Shown: positions 21,905-32,373, numbered from the stretch's first letter. The stretch: DNA of 64,000 bases from Mycoplasmopsis agalactiae 14628 (GCF_000266865.1 NZ_AJPR01000003.1:112937-176936); one strand, 5' to 3'. Translations and numbers: made by a program. Notes: a model not told the origin generated them from the letters alone.

Positions 21905-23152
21905 CTATCCTAACATAGCGCCTAATACTGGGCCAAATGTTGAGTATGAAATAACTAACCAAAGTGGCAAGAATATTAAGGCTAAAAGCGTTGTTAGCGA
22001 TGAAACTTGCGCTACATAGACAGTATATTTATGATCATTAGCAGCTGAAAAAATTGATAGAACACCAGCAGGCGGTGTAGCTGCTAAAAGTACAAATAAT
22101 GTCCCTATACTTGCAGCTGATTCTTTTGTAAGAATCTTGCCATGAACAAATCCAGCAAATACAGCATAACTTGCTAATAAAACAATTAAAGGTACTGTAA
22201 CCATTCTACGTGTTGATGTAATTAAAACATCTTTATCTTTAATAGCTTTTCTAATGCTTCCAGTTGCAAGTGAGCCACCAATAACTAATCATGAAATTGG
22301 CGAGACTAAACCTGTACCAATTTGCAGTGTTTTATGTATAGCTGGTAGGGCAGTTGGGAATGCTCCCCAGAAAGTTGAACCCTTGCCATCTTTAGACACT
22401 TCATAAACGTTAACAAATTTAGTGTCTAAATGAGGAACAAATTGCAATGCTCATAAAGTTAGAGATAAAAATAGGGCAATAATTGTTGGGTTAAGTGCTA
22501 ATGACTTAACAACCTTACCGGCTGTTTTCTTAGTTATTTTTTGTCCTGAGAAAAAGACTGGAACATGTCCGAAAGCACCAATAAGATATGGCACACACCA
22601 TACTTGTAAAAGCGCTTTAGTAAAGGGTTGGAATATAATTCCATCCGAAAGAGAGTGCACTAATGGAAGCGCAAAGAATTGCAATGAACCATAAATAAGC
22701 ATAAATTGACTAGTCATAAGTTTCATCTTATAATCATCAATCACTTCATTTTTGATTACCGCTAATGACTTAGTACTTTGGCCTTCAGTAGCACTTGCAT
22801 TATTTTGTGTATAAATTTCTTCCGCTTTAGCATTAATTCTTTTTGCAACAAAGCGTGGAGCAAATTTAACTAATAAATAAGATAGTAATGTAAATAAAAT
22901 GTAGAAAACTAAACTTGACACTAGCACGATGCCCACAGCAGCGGCATCTTCTTTGCTAGCATCTTGCATAAATGCGGTGAGAACCATAAATGGTAAAAAG
23001 AAGTTGAGAACCAATTTAGACATTCTCCCGTTCATTTCTTTAGTCACTATTTTTGCCCTTGTCGCGGCGAAACCAATAGCAACGAAGACAATGGTAGAAA
23101 TTACAGCTCCCCACATTCCCTGCGTTGTAATTACTTTTATAAAATTGTCCAT
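21905..23152 (-). CDS. AEC (auxin efflux carrier) family transporter, probable malate/lactate-type organic acid permease
   Basis: A 415-residue protein with about ten hydrophobic segments, typical of the AEC/MdcF family. Conserved features include the N-terminal half ending in FAATRAKIVTKEMNGRMSKL-like sequence (residues about 28-50) and the C-terminal ASYAVFAGFV and LLAATPPAGV. A polar cytoplasmic loop of about 60 residues separates the halves. The ATG at 23152 is chosen because nine G sit seven bases upstream where a Shine-Dalgarno belongs. A GTG at 23170 would instead translate the G-run (421 residues). Lying after the hydroxyacid dehydrogenase, it may move lactate, malate or pyruvate (inference). 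Confidence 0.85.
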
Positions 23153-23159
23153 TTTAAGA

Positions 23160-23168
23160 CCCCCCCCC
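23160..23168 (-). repeat. Poly-G tract (G9) at the ribosome-binding position of the AEC transporter
   Basis: Nine C on the plus strand read as nine G on the coding strand, ending seven bases before the ATG. The tract is the only candidate Shine-Dalgarno. Its length could therefore tune translation. Confidence 0.85.
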
Positions 23169-23250
23169 ACAACAGTGTGGGACGATTTAAAAATTGAATT
23201 TTGATAAAGGTAATACTTTTTTAAAAGAACTTTTTAAATTAAACAAACAA

Positions 23251-23308
23251 AAGGGTATAGAAAGTTACCCCTCCATTTTTTGTAATATAAACAATAGGCG
23301 GGTAACTT
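23251..23308 (-). promoter_or_regulatory. Candidate attenuator between the dehydrogenase and AEC transporter genes
   Basis: On the coding strand, AAGTTACCC (23308-23300) can pair perfectly with GGGTAACTT (23270-23262). The same GGGTA can instead pair with TACCC (23257-23253), which is followed by TTTTGTTTGTTT and looks like a terminator. The two structures exclude each other. The element starts 32 bases after the dehydrogenase stop. Function is inferred from pairing only. Confidence 0.5.
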
Positions 23309-23339
23309 AATATTTAATTAATTATTTGAACAAAATTAA

Positions 23340-24311
23340 TTATTCAAATTTAGCGTCAACACCAATTGACTTAAGAATTTCTGTGTGAACTTTAGCAACA
23401 GCTTCAGTTGAAGCTTCGAATTTTGCTCATTCTTCTTTTGATAAACTTGGTTTAAATGGAAGGTATTCGTATCCATTTTCACCAATAATTACAGGAATTG
23501 ATACATAAATACCTGCATGTTTGTAACCTTCAGGAATCTTAACACCTAAATTCATCACAGTACGTCTATTATCTAAAATTGCTTTTGTAATTTCAAATAA
23601 TGATGTTGCAATACCAAATTGTGTATTACCTTTACGTGATCAAATGTAGAATGCTTCAGCAATAACTTGTTTAAGAACTTCTTCGTAGTCTTCCTTAGTA
23701 ATCTTGCCAGATTCTACTAAACCTTCTAAAGTTGTTTCACCAACTTTAACTGTTGATCAAGCTATCATAGCGGTTGCGCCATGTTCGCCTAATACTGACG
23801 CTCTAATTGCATCAGGTGATGTGTTGAATTTTGCGGCAAGCATTTTCTTCAATCTACCAGTTTCTAAGTTTGTACCTGCAGAAATAACTCTGTTAGCTGG
23901 AATTTTGCTTCCATAGTGTACAGCAGCAGCCATAACGTCACATGGGTTAGCAGCAACTACAACGATACCTTTAAAACCAGCAGCATCTAAGTCTTTAGCG
24001 AAGCTTTGCATTAATTTTGCATTAGCGCCAGCTAAAGCCATACGGTCTGAGAATGACTTGTCAGCTGGAATTGATGCTGTAATAACAACAACATCTGCAT
24101 CCTTAGAATCTTCTAATAATGTACCTGGTCTAAATGTTGAACCATTTCTTGGCATCAATGAAACCATATCTTCAAAATCGTGTGCATGTGCTTCAGCAAT
24201 TTGAACATTTTTATCAACTAATACTCATTCAGCTTCAAGTCCTCTTGCTACTGATGTGTTGATGTATGTAAATCCAACATTACCTAGTCCAACTACAATA
24301 ATTTTTTTCAT
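23340..24311 (-). CDS. L-lactate / 2-hydroxyacid dehydrogenase family
   Basis: A 323-residue NAD-dependent dehydrogenase that would interconvert pyruvate and lactate or a similar 2-oxoacid. The Rossmann motif is GLGNVG (residues 8-13), with LVDKN binding the adenosine ribose. Arg90 (SDRMAL), Asn122 (ANPCD), Arg153 and His177 (GEHGAT) align with the catalytic set. At the position of the catalytic Asp (27 residues before His, three before Arg) there is Glu150 (GTNLETGR). The mobile loop IPADKSFSDR lacks the usual QKPGETR and resembles L-hydroxyisocaproate dehydrogenase, as does AWSTV. L-LDH is the default call; the true substrate may differ. Confidence 0.85.
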
Positions 24312-24468
24312 AAACTCGTCCTTTATATATTTAATAAGTGTTAAATAAAAATCACTAAAAAATGACTTTTAACACTAACATTATTTTACTAAATATAAAA
24401 GTACAAATTCATAATATAAAACATTTTCATAAGTAAATTTTCTCTTCTTGTGCTAATAAAGCAAATAA

Positions 24469-24502
24469 AAAAATTCAAGGGCAAATGCACTTGAATTTTT
24501 AT
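24469..24502 (-). terminator. Terminator between the lipoyl-protein and dehydrogenase genes
   Basis: Eleven-base arms aaaaattcaag (24469-24479) and cttgaattttt (24490-24500). On the minus strand it lies directly after the lipoyl-protein gene. Confidence 0.8.
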
Positions 24503-24518
24503 GATTTCTTAACTAAAA

Positions 24519-24755
24519 TTAGTTTGTTTCAATGTGGAAGATTTCTTCACCAACATGAATTTCTTGACCAGCAGAAATTAAAATCTTAACAATTTTGCCT
24601 GAAACTGGAGCAGGAATTTCTGTTGTCATTTTGTCAGTTTCAACTGAGAATAAGTCTTGACCTTCTTTAACTTCTTGGCCTTCAGTAACAAAGACGTCAA
24701 CAACTGTTCCTTCGTGAAGTCCTTCACCAACGTCTGTAAATTGCATTTTAAACAT
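24519..24755 (-). CDS. Free-standing lipoyl-domain protein
   Basis: A 78-residue protein consisting of a single biotinyl/lipoyl domain. It starts MFKMQFTDVGEGLHEG, like the first lipoyl domain of a 2-oxoacid dehydrogenase E2. The modification site is Lys42 in VETDKMTTEI. No E2 catalytic domain, E1 or E3 follows, and it has its own ribosome site (aaggagg) and terminator. It may act as a lipoyl carrier for a PDH complex encoded elsewhere or as a GcvH-like carrier. It is not a truncated gene by any visible scar. Confidence 0.9.
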   Translation of the reverse strand: MFKMQFTDVGEGLHEGTVVDVFVTEGQEVKEGQDLFSVETDKMTTEIPAPVSGKIVKILISAGQEIHVGEEIFHIETN

Positions 24756-25073
24756 ATTAATTCCTCCTTAATATTTTTGAATTTTGATATCAAAATGATA
24801 AATGTTTATATAAACCATTTTCTACAATTAATTATAAATTAATTTGTGTTTACTAATTATAATGGTTTATAAAACAATCAATAATGTTTTCTATCTATTT
24901 AAAACCACTAATATTGTCACAAAAAAAGCTATTTTTGTAAATAAAAATACTAAAAGAAAAGGAAACTTTTCCATACATTGTTTTTATCCATAAATATAAA
25001 ATAATATAATTGCTTTAGGGTCTTTATTTTTTAATATACTTTTTAACAATTTACTACTTAAGGAAGGGAAATT
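24756..25073. other. Divergent intergenic region (lipoyl protein / pta)
   Basis: About 318 AT-rich bases. A TATAAT box at 25005-25010 is the likely pta promoter, with a leader of about 55 bases. The minus-strand promoter of the lipoyl gene must also lie here. No ORF or RNA gene was seen. Confidence 0.5.
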
Positions 25074-26048
25074 ATGCACAGTACATCAAAATTTAGTGGC
25101 TATATTAACTCTTTATTAAAAGAAAAAAGCCAAAAACAAATGCTATCAGTTTTGTTCATTGATGGCGAGGATAAAAGAGCTAGAGAAGCTGCTTTGTATT
25201 TTCAAAACAACAATTTAGCTAAGCCTATTATGTTATTGGAAAATGAAAGCCAAGCTGTTGATGATGGACTTGAGAACATAATTTTAAGCAAGGAAAGTGA
25301 ATCAATTAAAGCCTATACACAAGAGTTAGTTAAACTTCGTGCTGGCAAAGATGATTATGAAACTTGTTTTAAAAATATGCAAACTAGACCATATTATGGC
25401 GCAATGATGATAAAGCTTAAAGCTGTTGATAGTGCTGTTGGGGGCTTAATTTATTCAACTGCTGACATTTTGCGTGCTGCTTTTAAATGCATTGGCGCAA
25501 AACCTGGAATTAAAACTATTTCTAGTGTTATAGTTATGCATAAAGATGATGAGCAACTTATTTTCACTGACCCATCAACAGTGCAAAAGCCAAGTGCTGA
25601 GCAATTAGTTGATATAGCTGCTAATGCTATTAATTTTGCTAATATGATGAATATGAATAGTCTAGGAGCATTTTTAACTTATTCAACTAATAACTCAGGC
25701 AAGGGTGAAAATCCTGACTTAGTTAGAGAAGCTGTCAAAATGGCTACTTCAAAAGGGCTAAATGTAATTAATGGCGAAATGCAATTTGATTCAGCTTATG
25801 ATTTAGATGTAAGAAAATCTAAGTTTCCTAGTGCGCCACAAAAAGAAGCCGGAGTATTTATTTTTCCTAATTTAGAAAGTTGCAATATTGGTTGCAAAAT
25901 AGCGCAAAGAATGGGCAAATATGGTGCTGTTGGTGCAATTTTACAAGGAATCAATGGGGCTATTAATGACTTTAGCCGTGGGGCAACTGTGGCTGATGTA
26001 ATTGATGTTACTTCTATTACTATTTTGAACGGATATACCTTTAAATAA
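25074..26048 (+). CDS. pta: Phosphate acetyltransferase
   Basis: Converts acetyl-CoA and phosphate to acetyl-phosphate, the first step of ATP-generating acetate production. It has 324 residues, the normal length of the single-domain enzyme. Diagnostic stretches are TRPYYGAMM, VGGLIYSTADILRAA (about 122-136) and the C-terminal GAILQGINGAINDFSRG, the family's substrate-site sequence. A strong ribosome site (aaggaaggg) precedes the ATG. Acetate kinase follows after 17 bases, so the two are an operon. Confidence 0.96.
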   Translation: MHSTSKFSGYINSLLKEKSQKQMLSVLFIDGEDKRAREAALYFQNNNLAKPIMLLENESQAVDDGLENIILSKESESIKAYTQELVKLRAGKDDYETCFKNMQTRPYYGAMMIKLKAVDSAVGGLIYSTADILRAAFKCIGAKPGIKTISSVIVMHKDDEQLIFTDPSTVQKPSAEQLVDIAANAINFANMMNMNSLGAFLTYSTNNSGKGENPDLVREAVKMATSKGLNVINGEMQFDSAYDLDVRKSKFPSAPQKEAGVFIFPNLESCNIGCKIAQRMGKYGAVGAILQGINGAINDFSRGATVADVIDVTSITILNGYTFK

Positions 26049-26065
26049 GGCTTGAACGGAGAATT

Positions 26066-27268
26066 ATGAAAGAAAAAATTAAAAAAATATTAGTTATTAA
26101 TGCTGGCAGTAGTTCATTAAAGTGAGCCTTATATGCTGATAAAGATTTAGAACTATTAGGCACTGGAATATGTGAAAGAATTGCTTTAGATGGCAATTTG
26201 ATTTTAAAAGATAAAGTCAATAAATATGAGCATAAAGAAGACTTACCAACCCACTTAGTTGCTATTGAAAAATTGCTTAAATATTGAAAAGAGCACAATT
26301 TCATCGCTGAATTAGATGAAATTGAAGCAATTGGTTTTAGAATTCCTTATGCGGGCTTTAAATTTTTATCTCCAGTTTTCTATTCGCCTGAAGTTAGAGA
26401 TAGTATAGTAACTTATGCAGAAAAATTTATTCCATTGCATACTCCACCATTTTTAGCAGCATTAGATGGCTTTATTGAATACTTGCCAAATATACCTAAA
26501 ATTGTCGCTCCTGATACAGCTTTTCACACTGATATTCCAAAGATAAATAAACAATTTTCAATTAGTAAAGACTGAGCAACTAAATACAACATTGAAAAAT
26601 TTGGCTATCATGGTTTAAGTCATGACTATATAACAAGCAGAATGAAGAAAATCTTAGGTAAGGAAAAAATCAACATTGTTGTTGCACACCTTGGCTCAGG
26701 TAGCTCATTATGTGCCATAAAAGACGGCAAATCATTTGATATTTCAGTAGGCTTTAGCTCAACTGATGGACTTATGATGGGCACAAGATCTGGTGCAATT
26801 GATCCTGGAATTGTAGATTATTTAATCAGAATAGAACATAAAGATCCACAAGAAGTTTTTGATATGCTGGTTAAAAATTCAGGCTTATTAGGGGTTTCAG
26901 GAATTTCTAGTGATATTAGAGATTTACACAAGCTTTCTAGTGAGAATGAAGATGCCAAATTTGCAATTGAATTATATGCTCAAAGAGTAGTTGACTATAT
27001 GGCAATGTACTTAAATAAAGTACACTATCCTGATGCAATAGTCTTTACTGCTGGTATGGGTGAAAATGATTCAGTTTTAAGAAAAATGATTATTGACAAA
27101 GTCAAATCATACAAATTATGCTTAGATGAAAAAAGCAATTTAGCAAATTATGATGACTATATGCTTATTTCTTCAAAAGAATCGGAAATTCCAATTTATA
27201 AAATGAGAACTAATGAAGAAATTGTAATTGCTAAATACGTTAAAGAACTAGTTAATTCACATAACTAA
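26066..27268 (+). CDS. ackA: Acetate kinase
   Basis: Makes ATP and acetate from acetyl-phosphate, a main energy step in mycoplasmas. It has 400 residues, full length. The N-terminal signature NAGSSSLKW (Trp by TGA) and FGYHGLSHDY (near residues 183-192) are intact. AHLGSGSS and TDGLMMGTRSGAIDPG mark the nucleotide and acetate sites. It follows pta closely and precedes a membrane-protein gene by nine bases. Confidence 0.97.
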
Positions 27269-27277
27269 AGGAATAGA

Positions 27278-28183
27278 ATGACAAATTTACCAGGATCGGC
27301 TTTACGAAGGTACTGGAATCCAACTGCTTTTGCATTTGAATTTATCACAGTCCTTTTTCTTGTGTTTTTTGTTTTTACTTGAATGTTTTTGTCTTTTTTA
27401 TCTAAAAAGAACAAAAATAAAATATTTTTATCAGTTGGTTACACAATAGCAACTGCTTTAGCTTTCTTCTTGCCTTGAGCTTTTGCAAGCATAGGTTCAA
27501 AATTACCTGTTTATCCAATGCTTAATCCCCTTGTTGTAATTTTCCAAAGTTTTTTACGTGGTTTTGGTAAAACAGGACAAGTGGTTGGCAATAATGGCCT
27601 TATTGGAGCTCCATTATGACAAGGATTGCCATATATTTTTGGTGCTCAAATCTTAGGTGGTTTTGTCGGATTTGCCTTATTTATAGGCTTATTTTACTCA
27701 TTTAAATTAATGTTTAAAAGCAATAGTGACTATGAGTGACTAAAATCATTTGGAATAGCAGGCCTATTTGCTAAAGAACATCAAATGACTTTAGGCAAAT
27801 ATAGTCTTAAAGAAGCAATATTTATCACAATGCTTATAGCTCTTTTACCTTTTAGTGCAATGATAGATACTACCAACTATCAACTCAATCATTTTCAAAT
27901 TAAATTGATTGAGATATTAATTGTGGGCATTATTATTTTCATAAGCTCATATTTTGACTTTTTCGCATTCCATTTAATTTTCCCATTGATCGAATTAGTC
28001 ATTAAAACAGCCTTATTGGTAGAAAGCAATAGTGATAATAAAAAAGAAAATACTAAAGCATACTTACAATCTTTATATAAATTTTTAATTGTCTTAGGCT
28101 TAACAATTATTATTCCAATAATAATTGCATTTATTGCAGTTGCAATAAAGAGCAAGACTGGTGTGATTATTTCAGTGTCATAA
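27278..28183 (+). CDS. Multi-pass membrane protein in the pta-ackA operon
   Basis: A 301-residue protein with about six hydrophobic segments. It starts MTNLPGSALRRYWNPTAFAF. The segment GNNGLIGAPLWQGLPYIFGA, followed by QILGGFVGF, and an NPLV motif recall aquaporin/glycerol-facilitator helices, but the canonical NPA pair is not clear and the resemblance may be fortuitous. It begins nine bases after ackA with a ribosome site (aaagga), so it is probably co-transcribed. An acetate or small-solute channel role would fit the operon, but this is speculation. Confidence 0.75.
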
Positions 28184-28249
28184 ATAAATGATATTTTTGA
28201 CACTTTTTTTATACTTTTTTGACTATTTTATAAGTTTATAAGGATAATT

Positions 28250-30475
28250 ATGAAATCTAAAAAACTAAAAGCAATATTCATTTCGCAAGCTGCTGCTTTT
28301 ACGGCCTTGCTTCCTGTTTTATCTGCAAAATGTAATGATCCAAAAAATAATTCTGATGTAATTATTCACAATCATAACGATTCAAGTAAGCCTTCTGAAT
28401 TGTTTGAAAAATACAATCAAGTTAATTTACTTGCTAACATTAAAGATTACTTTGATAAAAACGACCACTCTGAGCTAATTAAATTTGAAGGTGGAGGTAA
28501 GCCCGAAACAGTTGAATATAGTTTAATGATGCAAAATAACTATATGAGCAAGTACATAAAACTTGACACAAATGCCTTTAAAACAATTGTTAAAGACAAA
28601 CTTAAGTACAGTGATGAATTATTGAATAGACTCAAATTTTCATATGATTACAACAATGTAACTAGAGATCCTGGCAATAATTATGATGTTTTATTTAAAG
28701 TTAAAGTCGGTCTTCCATTAGCTTCAAATGATAAAGCTAAATACCCAAGTGGTTTATATAGCCAACAAATTATTGACTTTAAGCTTAAAAATGTAAAAGT
28801 AAAAGATATTGAAAAACCAATTGCTGATGCTCTTAGACCATACTATGACAAAATACAAACACTAACAAGTCAAGATTTTGAAGTTAAATTGCAAAATATT
28901 GATGAAGAATTAATGCAAGCTATTAAAAAGCATGGTATTCATGAACTAAGTTCAAAACAATATGAAAAACTGCTAACTGCAACAAGTTCTAAATTTGCTG
29001 ACATTTTCAAGGAAAATGATAAAGAAATTGAAGTTAAAGTCGGCAATAAATCTGAAAAATATACACTTAAATTCAGTAAATTTATTGAAGATATTGATTT
29101 AAATAGTGCTGATTTAGGCAGCGCAAGTGCAAAAATAAGAATTGGTGTTTCTTTATTTGATACTAAAAAGAAAACTACAGTTTGAGAAGCAGGCAAAGCA
29201 GTTCTTGGCAAATTCAGCATTCCTAAAGAACAAAAATTGCTTAGTGATTTACAACTAAGTGAATTAGTTAATGTTCATACAATTAGAAACATTGAACACA
29301 ATAGTGACTTATCTGCTTTAACAAAAGACAATTTATTTGTTAATGTAAAAAGTTCAAAAATTGAAAAAGTTGAAGTAGACAAAATTGTAACTAATGAAAA
29401 CGATTTTAGAAATGCTACAGTAATTCTTAATGTTAAAGTAGCAAATGAATCTAGTCCAATTAAAGTTGAAAAACACATTGGTGTTGGTAGATACTCACTT
29501 CTTTTTGAGGAACCATTTACAAAACAAAACATTAATGCTCCAGCCTTTGCGACTGAAGGAATAACAACTAAAAACTTACCAAGTATTGACAAAACATTCT
29601 TTGGTCACTATAATTCACAACTATTTTCTGGTGGTTATGCTTCAGCAAGAGCATTTTATTCAGACAATGTAGTTGTTCCTAAATTCTTACACATTGGTGA
29701 AGACTATCTTGCCCCTGATTTTCAACCAATCGTTGCACCATACGATGGTCAAATTGTTGCAGCTTATGAATTAACAACTAAAGTTGTAGCTACTGGTGTT
29801 GGTACTGTGGTTGTAATTAAAATTCCAGTTGGTAACTTGGATTGAAGCCCTAAAGAAAAAGAGCTATATTTAAATGGCAATGATAAACATATTTATATGT
29901 CATTCTTACACCTTGATGCTGGTAAAACACTAAATAATTCTGCCTTAGGTTGACAAGCTGAAACAGTATCATTAGGAAGCGATAGAACAATTAAAGTTGC
30001 TCCTACTGTGTCTGCAAAAACTCCTACAGAAGTCAAAAAAGGCCAAATTATAGGCTTTTTGGGAACACCAGATACTAATGGTGGCTGAATGGCTCATGCC
30101 CATGTAAACCTATACACTAATAGAGATGCTTGACTTTCACCAAATCATTTTAGTAAGCCATCAAAACAAGCAAATATTGATAAAAGAGTTAGTGAGTATA
30201 AAACTGAAAAAGATAGAAAAACTACTTATAGACAAGTAGGAAATATTGGTGTTGAGGGCATTTTAAATCCTAAGCAAGTTAATGAAGTTAATCCAGCAAC
30301 TGGTGAAATAATTAAAGGTAAGAAATTGAATGAATTGCCTACTTATGTTGACACAATTTCAATGCTTAGCAGAGAGCAAACTAAAGGTTATGCCGATCCT
30401 AACCTAGTTTATAAATTAAGAGATTCAAGAACATTTGCTTTTGGTATAGAAGACTTATTTGAACTTAATAAATAA
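28250..30475 (+). CDS. Lipoprotein with M23-type zinc metallopeptidase domain
   Basis: A 741-residue surface lipoprotein with Cys28 in LSAKC. Residues about 30-440 are a repetitive, Lys-rich region without recognised domains. A C-terminal M23/LytM-like domain follows: HIGED (His481 with Asp four residues later), AP and PYDGQIVAA, MSFLHLD, then AHAHVNLY (His616, His618). These supply the zinc ligands and catalytic His of M23 endopeptidases. M23 enzymes normally cut peptidoglycan, which mycoplasmas lack, so the target may be host protein, other bacteria or its own surface. Many TGA-Trp codons. A terminator follows. Confidence 0.85.
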
Positions 30476-30483
30476 TTAAACTT

Positions 30484-30512
30484 AGCCGCACAATGTGTGG
30501 CTTTTTTTATTC
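30484..30512 (+). terminator. Terminator of the M23 lipoprotein gene
   Basis: The arms agccgcac/gtgtggct form an 8-bp stem (one G-U) with loop aat and are followed by TTTTTT. Confidence 0.85.
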
Positions 30513-30593
30513 CACAAAAAGTAGCTGAAACCAATATTAATATTCAAATTTATATGATAGCAATATGCAAATAAGCCTGTTTTATGACAAAAT

Positions 30594-30602
30594 TGGTATA
30601 AT
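30594..30602 (+). promoter_or_regulatory. Extended -10 promoter of the MFS transporter
   Basis: TGGTATAAT is a perfect TGn-extended -10 box. It predicts a leader of about 130 bases before the ATG at 30741, in which no convincing structure was found. Confidence 0.55.
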
Positions 30603-30740
30603 AATTTTGCATATAACTTTGATTGGTATATATGCCAGTAATTGTTCATAGGATTAGTAAAAATATTTATTTCTCTACATATTAACTTACTGAAAACCTT
30701 AATTACTATTAAATAAATTTATTTAATATGAAAGGATTCA

Positions 30741-32237
30741 ATGAATCAAAAAATTCATGAATGATCTCAAAAGCATAAAGTAGCATATGGCTTTATCATT
30801 TGAGGTTTTATTTCATTTGCATACTTGCTATTTATAGCTAACTGAGGATTCACAGTTGGCTTAGGTGGTAAGGGTGTTGCGGACGGCACCACACATGCTG
30901 GATTCCTTGGCTACTTCGGAATTGTTGCTGATAAAAGTTTCCAATTTAAAAATACAGCAGCAAACTGAGCTATTACCTTTGGCCGTGGTTTAGGTTCAGT
31001 TGCAGTTGCATTCCTACTAGCTAGATTATTCCACAAATGATCTACATTCATTGCTATAGCAATGTGTTTAGTAGGTATTCCAGCTCAATTCATGCCAGGA
31101 ACTGGTGGTGGATATGTTGGTTTTGTTGTTTTAAGAACCATAATGGCAATTGGTGGTACAATGTTAATTATTTTAACTCAACCAGTAGTTGCTAACTTCT
31201 TTGGTCCAAAACAAAAGGCCCTAATTTCACAATTTGGAATTTGATTCTACCCACTTGGTACAATTATTTCAATTATTCCATTTGTTATTCTTGGAAGCAA
31301 CGTTGAATCATTACAAAAGAACTGACAACTTGTGTTCACTCTTTTAGGCGCTTTATCACTTATTCCATTAGTAGTTATTGGAGTATTTGGTACTAAATTT
31401 GACGTTCCTGCTAAGGTAGAAGGTCAAGATGCTCCTAAAGTAGCTAAAAGAAGTGGTTTTGCAATTCTTGGTGACTACTTGAAGAAAAAATCAACTTACG
31501 CATGAATTCTATTATATGGTGGTTGATTAGCAATTGCTGTGTTCCCTACAGCATTAACACATGTTATCTGACCTAATATGGCTGGTATTACAGATGCTGC
31601 TTTATTGCCACAATTCACAAAAATTGCTAAAATTTGACAACTTATTTTCTTAGCAGCTGTATTTGTTGGACCTATTTCAATTGGTTTATGATCGAGATTT
31701 AACTTAAAGAGAAGATGATTTGTTGGCACAATTATTACTCTTGCAGTTATATTCTTTATCTTATCTACAGTTGTCTTTGTATACGGTGTTGCTGGCGGTA
31801 GTGGCGAAAATGCAGCAATTGCAGCATTATCAGATGGTAAAGCAGCAGCTGGTAGCAAGTACTATGTTTCATTAGTATTTCTATACATTTTTGGTTTCTT
31901 AACAGGTTTATGTACATGAGGTATTCAAGGCGTTATGCTTAACTTACCACATGAATATGCAGACAGAGACCCTAAGACAATTGGTTGAATGTTCAGTTTA
32001 ATTTGAGGATTCGGTTACATTTTCTACACAATAGTATTCATTATTATTTCTGTAGTTCCACTAAGTGGCACATTAGGAAAACCAACAGTTGGATTAATTC
32101 AAACAATAATTATTGTTGTGACAACGTTAATCGCTCTTGGTGGTGTTGCACTACTTAAAGAACCTCGTGATGATGCAAAAACATTCCCATGACAAAAATC
32201 ACCATCTATGATGGAACAAAAAATGGAACAAAAATAG
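30741..32237 (+). CDS. MFS-type transporter
   Basis: A 498-residue inner-membrane protein with about 12 hydrophobic segments and Gly-rich helices. It starts MNQKIHEWSQKHKVAYGF. Central motifs such as FFGPKQKALISQFGIWFYPLG look like the conserved loop of the major facilitator superfamily. A charged central loop (about residues 220-250) divides the halves. The tail MMEQKMEQK repeats a short unit. Numerous TGA-Trp codons. In related mycoplasmas such proteins are annotated as hexose-phosphate or general MFS transporters; the substrate cannot be read from sequence. Confidence 0.8.
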
Positions 32238-32250
32238 TTATTAAATAACT

Positions 32251-32292
32251 TAAAAATAGGCTTATTCACTAGGCCTATTTTGTTTATTTTTT
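32251..32292 (+). terminator. Terminator of the MFS transporter gene
   Basis: Nine-base arms aaaataggc and gcctatttt enclose an 11-base loop, followed by T-rich sequence. Confidence 0.8.
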
Positions 32293-32361
32293 AGACTAAT
32301 TAATAAGCTTTTTGCGTTCAAACTTTAAGCATTCTAAAGTCTTTATACTAAATATTTTTTA

Positions 32362-32367
32362 TATAAT
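32362..32367 (+). promoter_or_regulatory. -10 box giving a predicted leaderless mRNA
   Basis: TATAAT ends seven bases before the ATG at 32374, so transcription should begin at or next to the start codon. No Shine-Dalgarno exists. Confidence 0.55.
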
Positions 32368-32373
32368 AGTAAT

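Noticed and set aside
11724..30586. Recurrent ctgttttata(gg) string in several spacers (near 122, 5786, 11729, 30577, 63721).
   Set aside because: It is short and AT-rich, falls in differing contexts including a terminator loop, and can arise by chance at this base composition.
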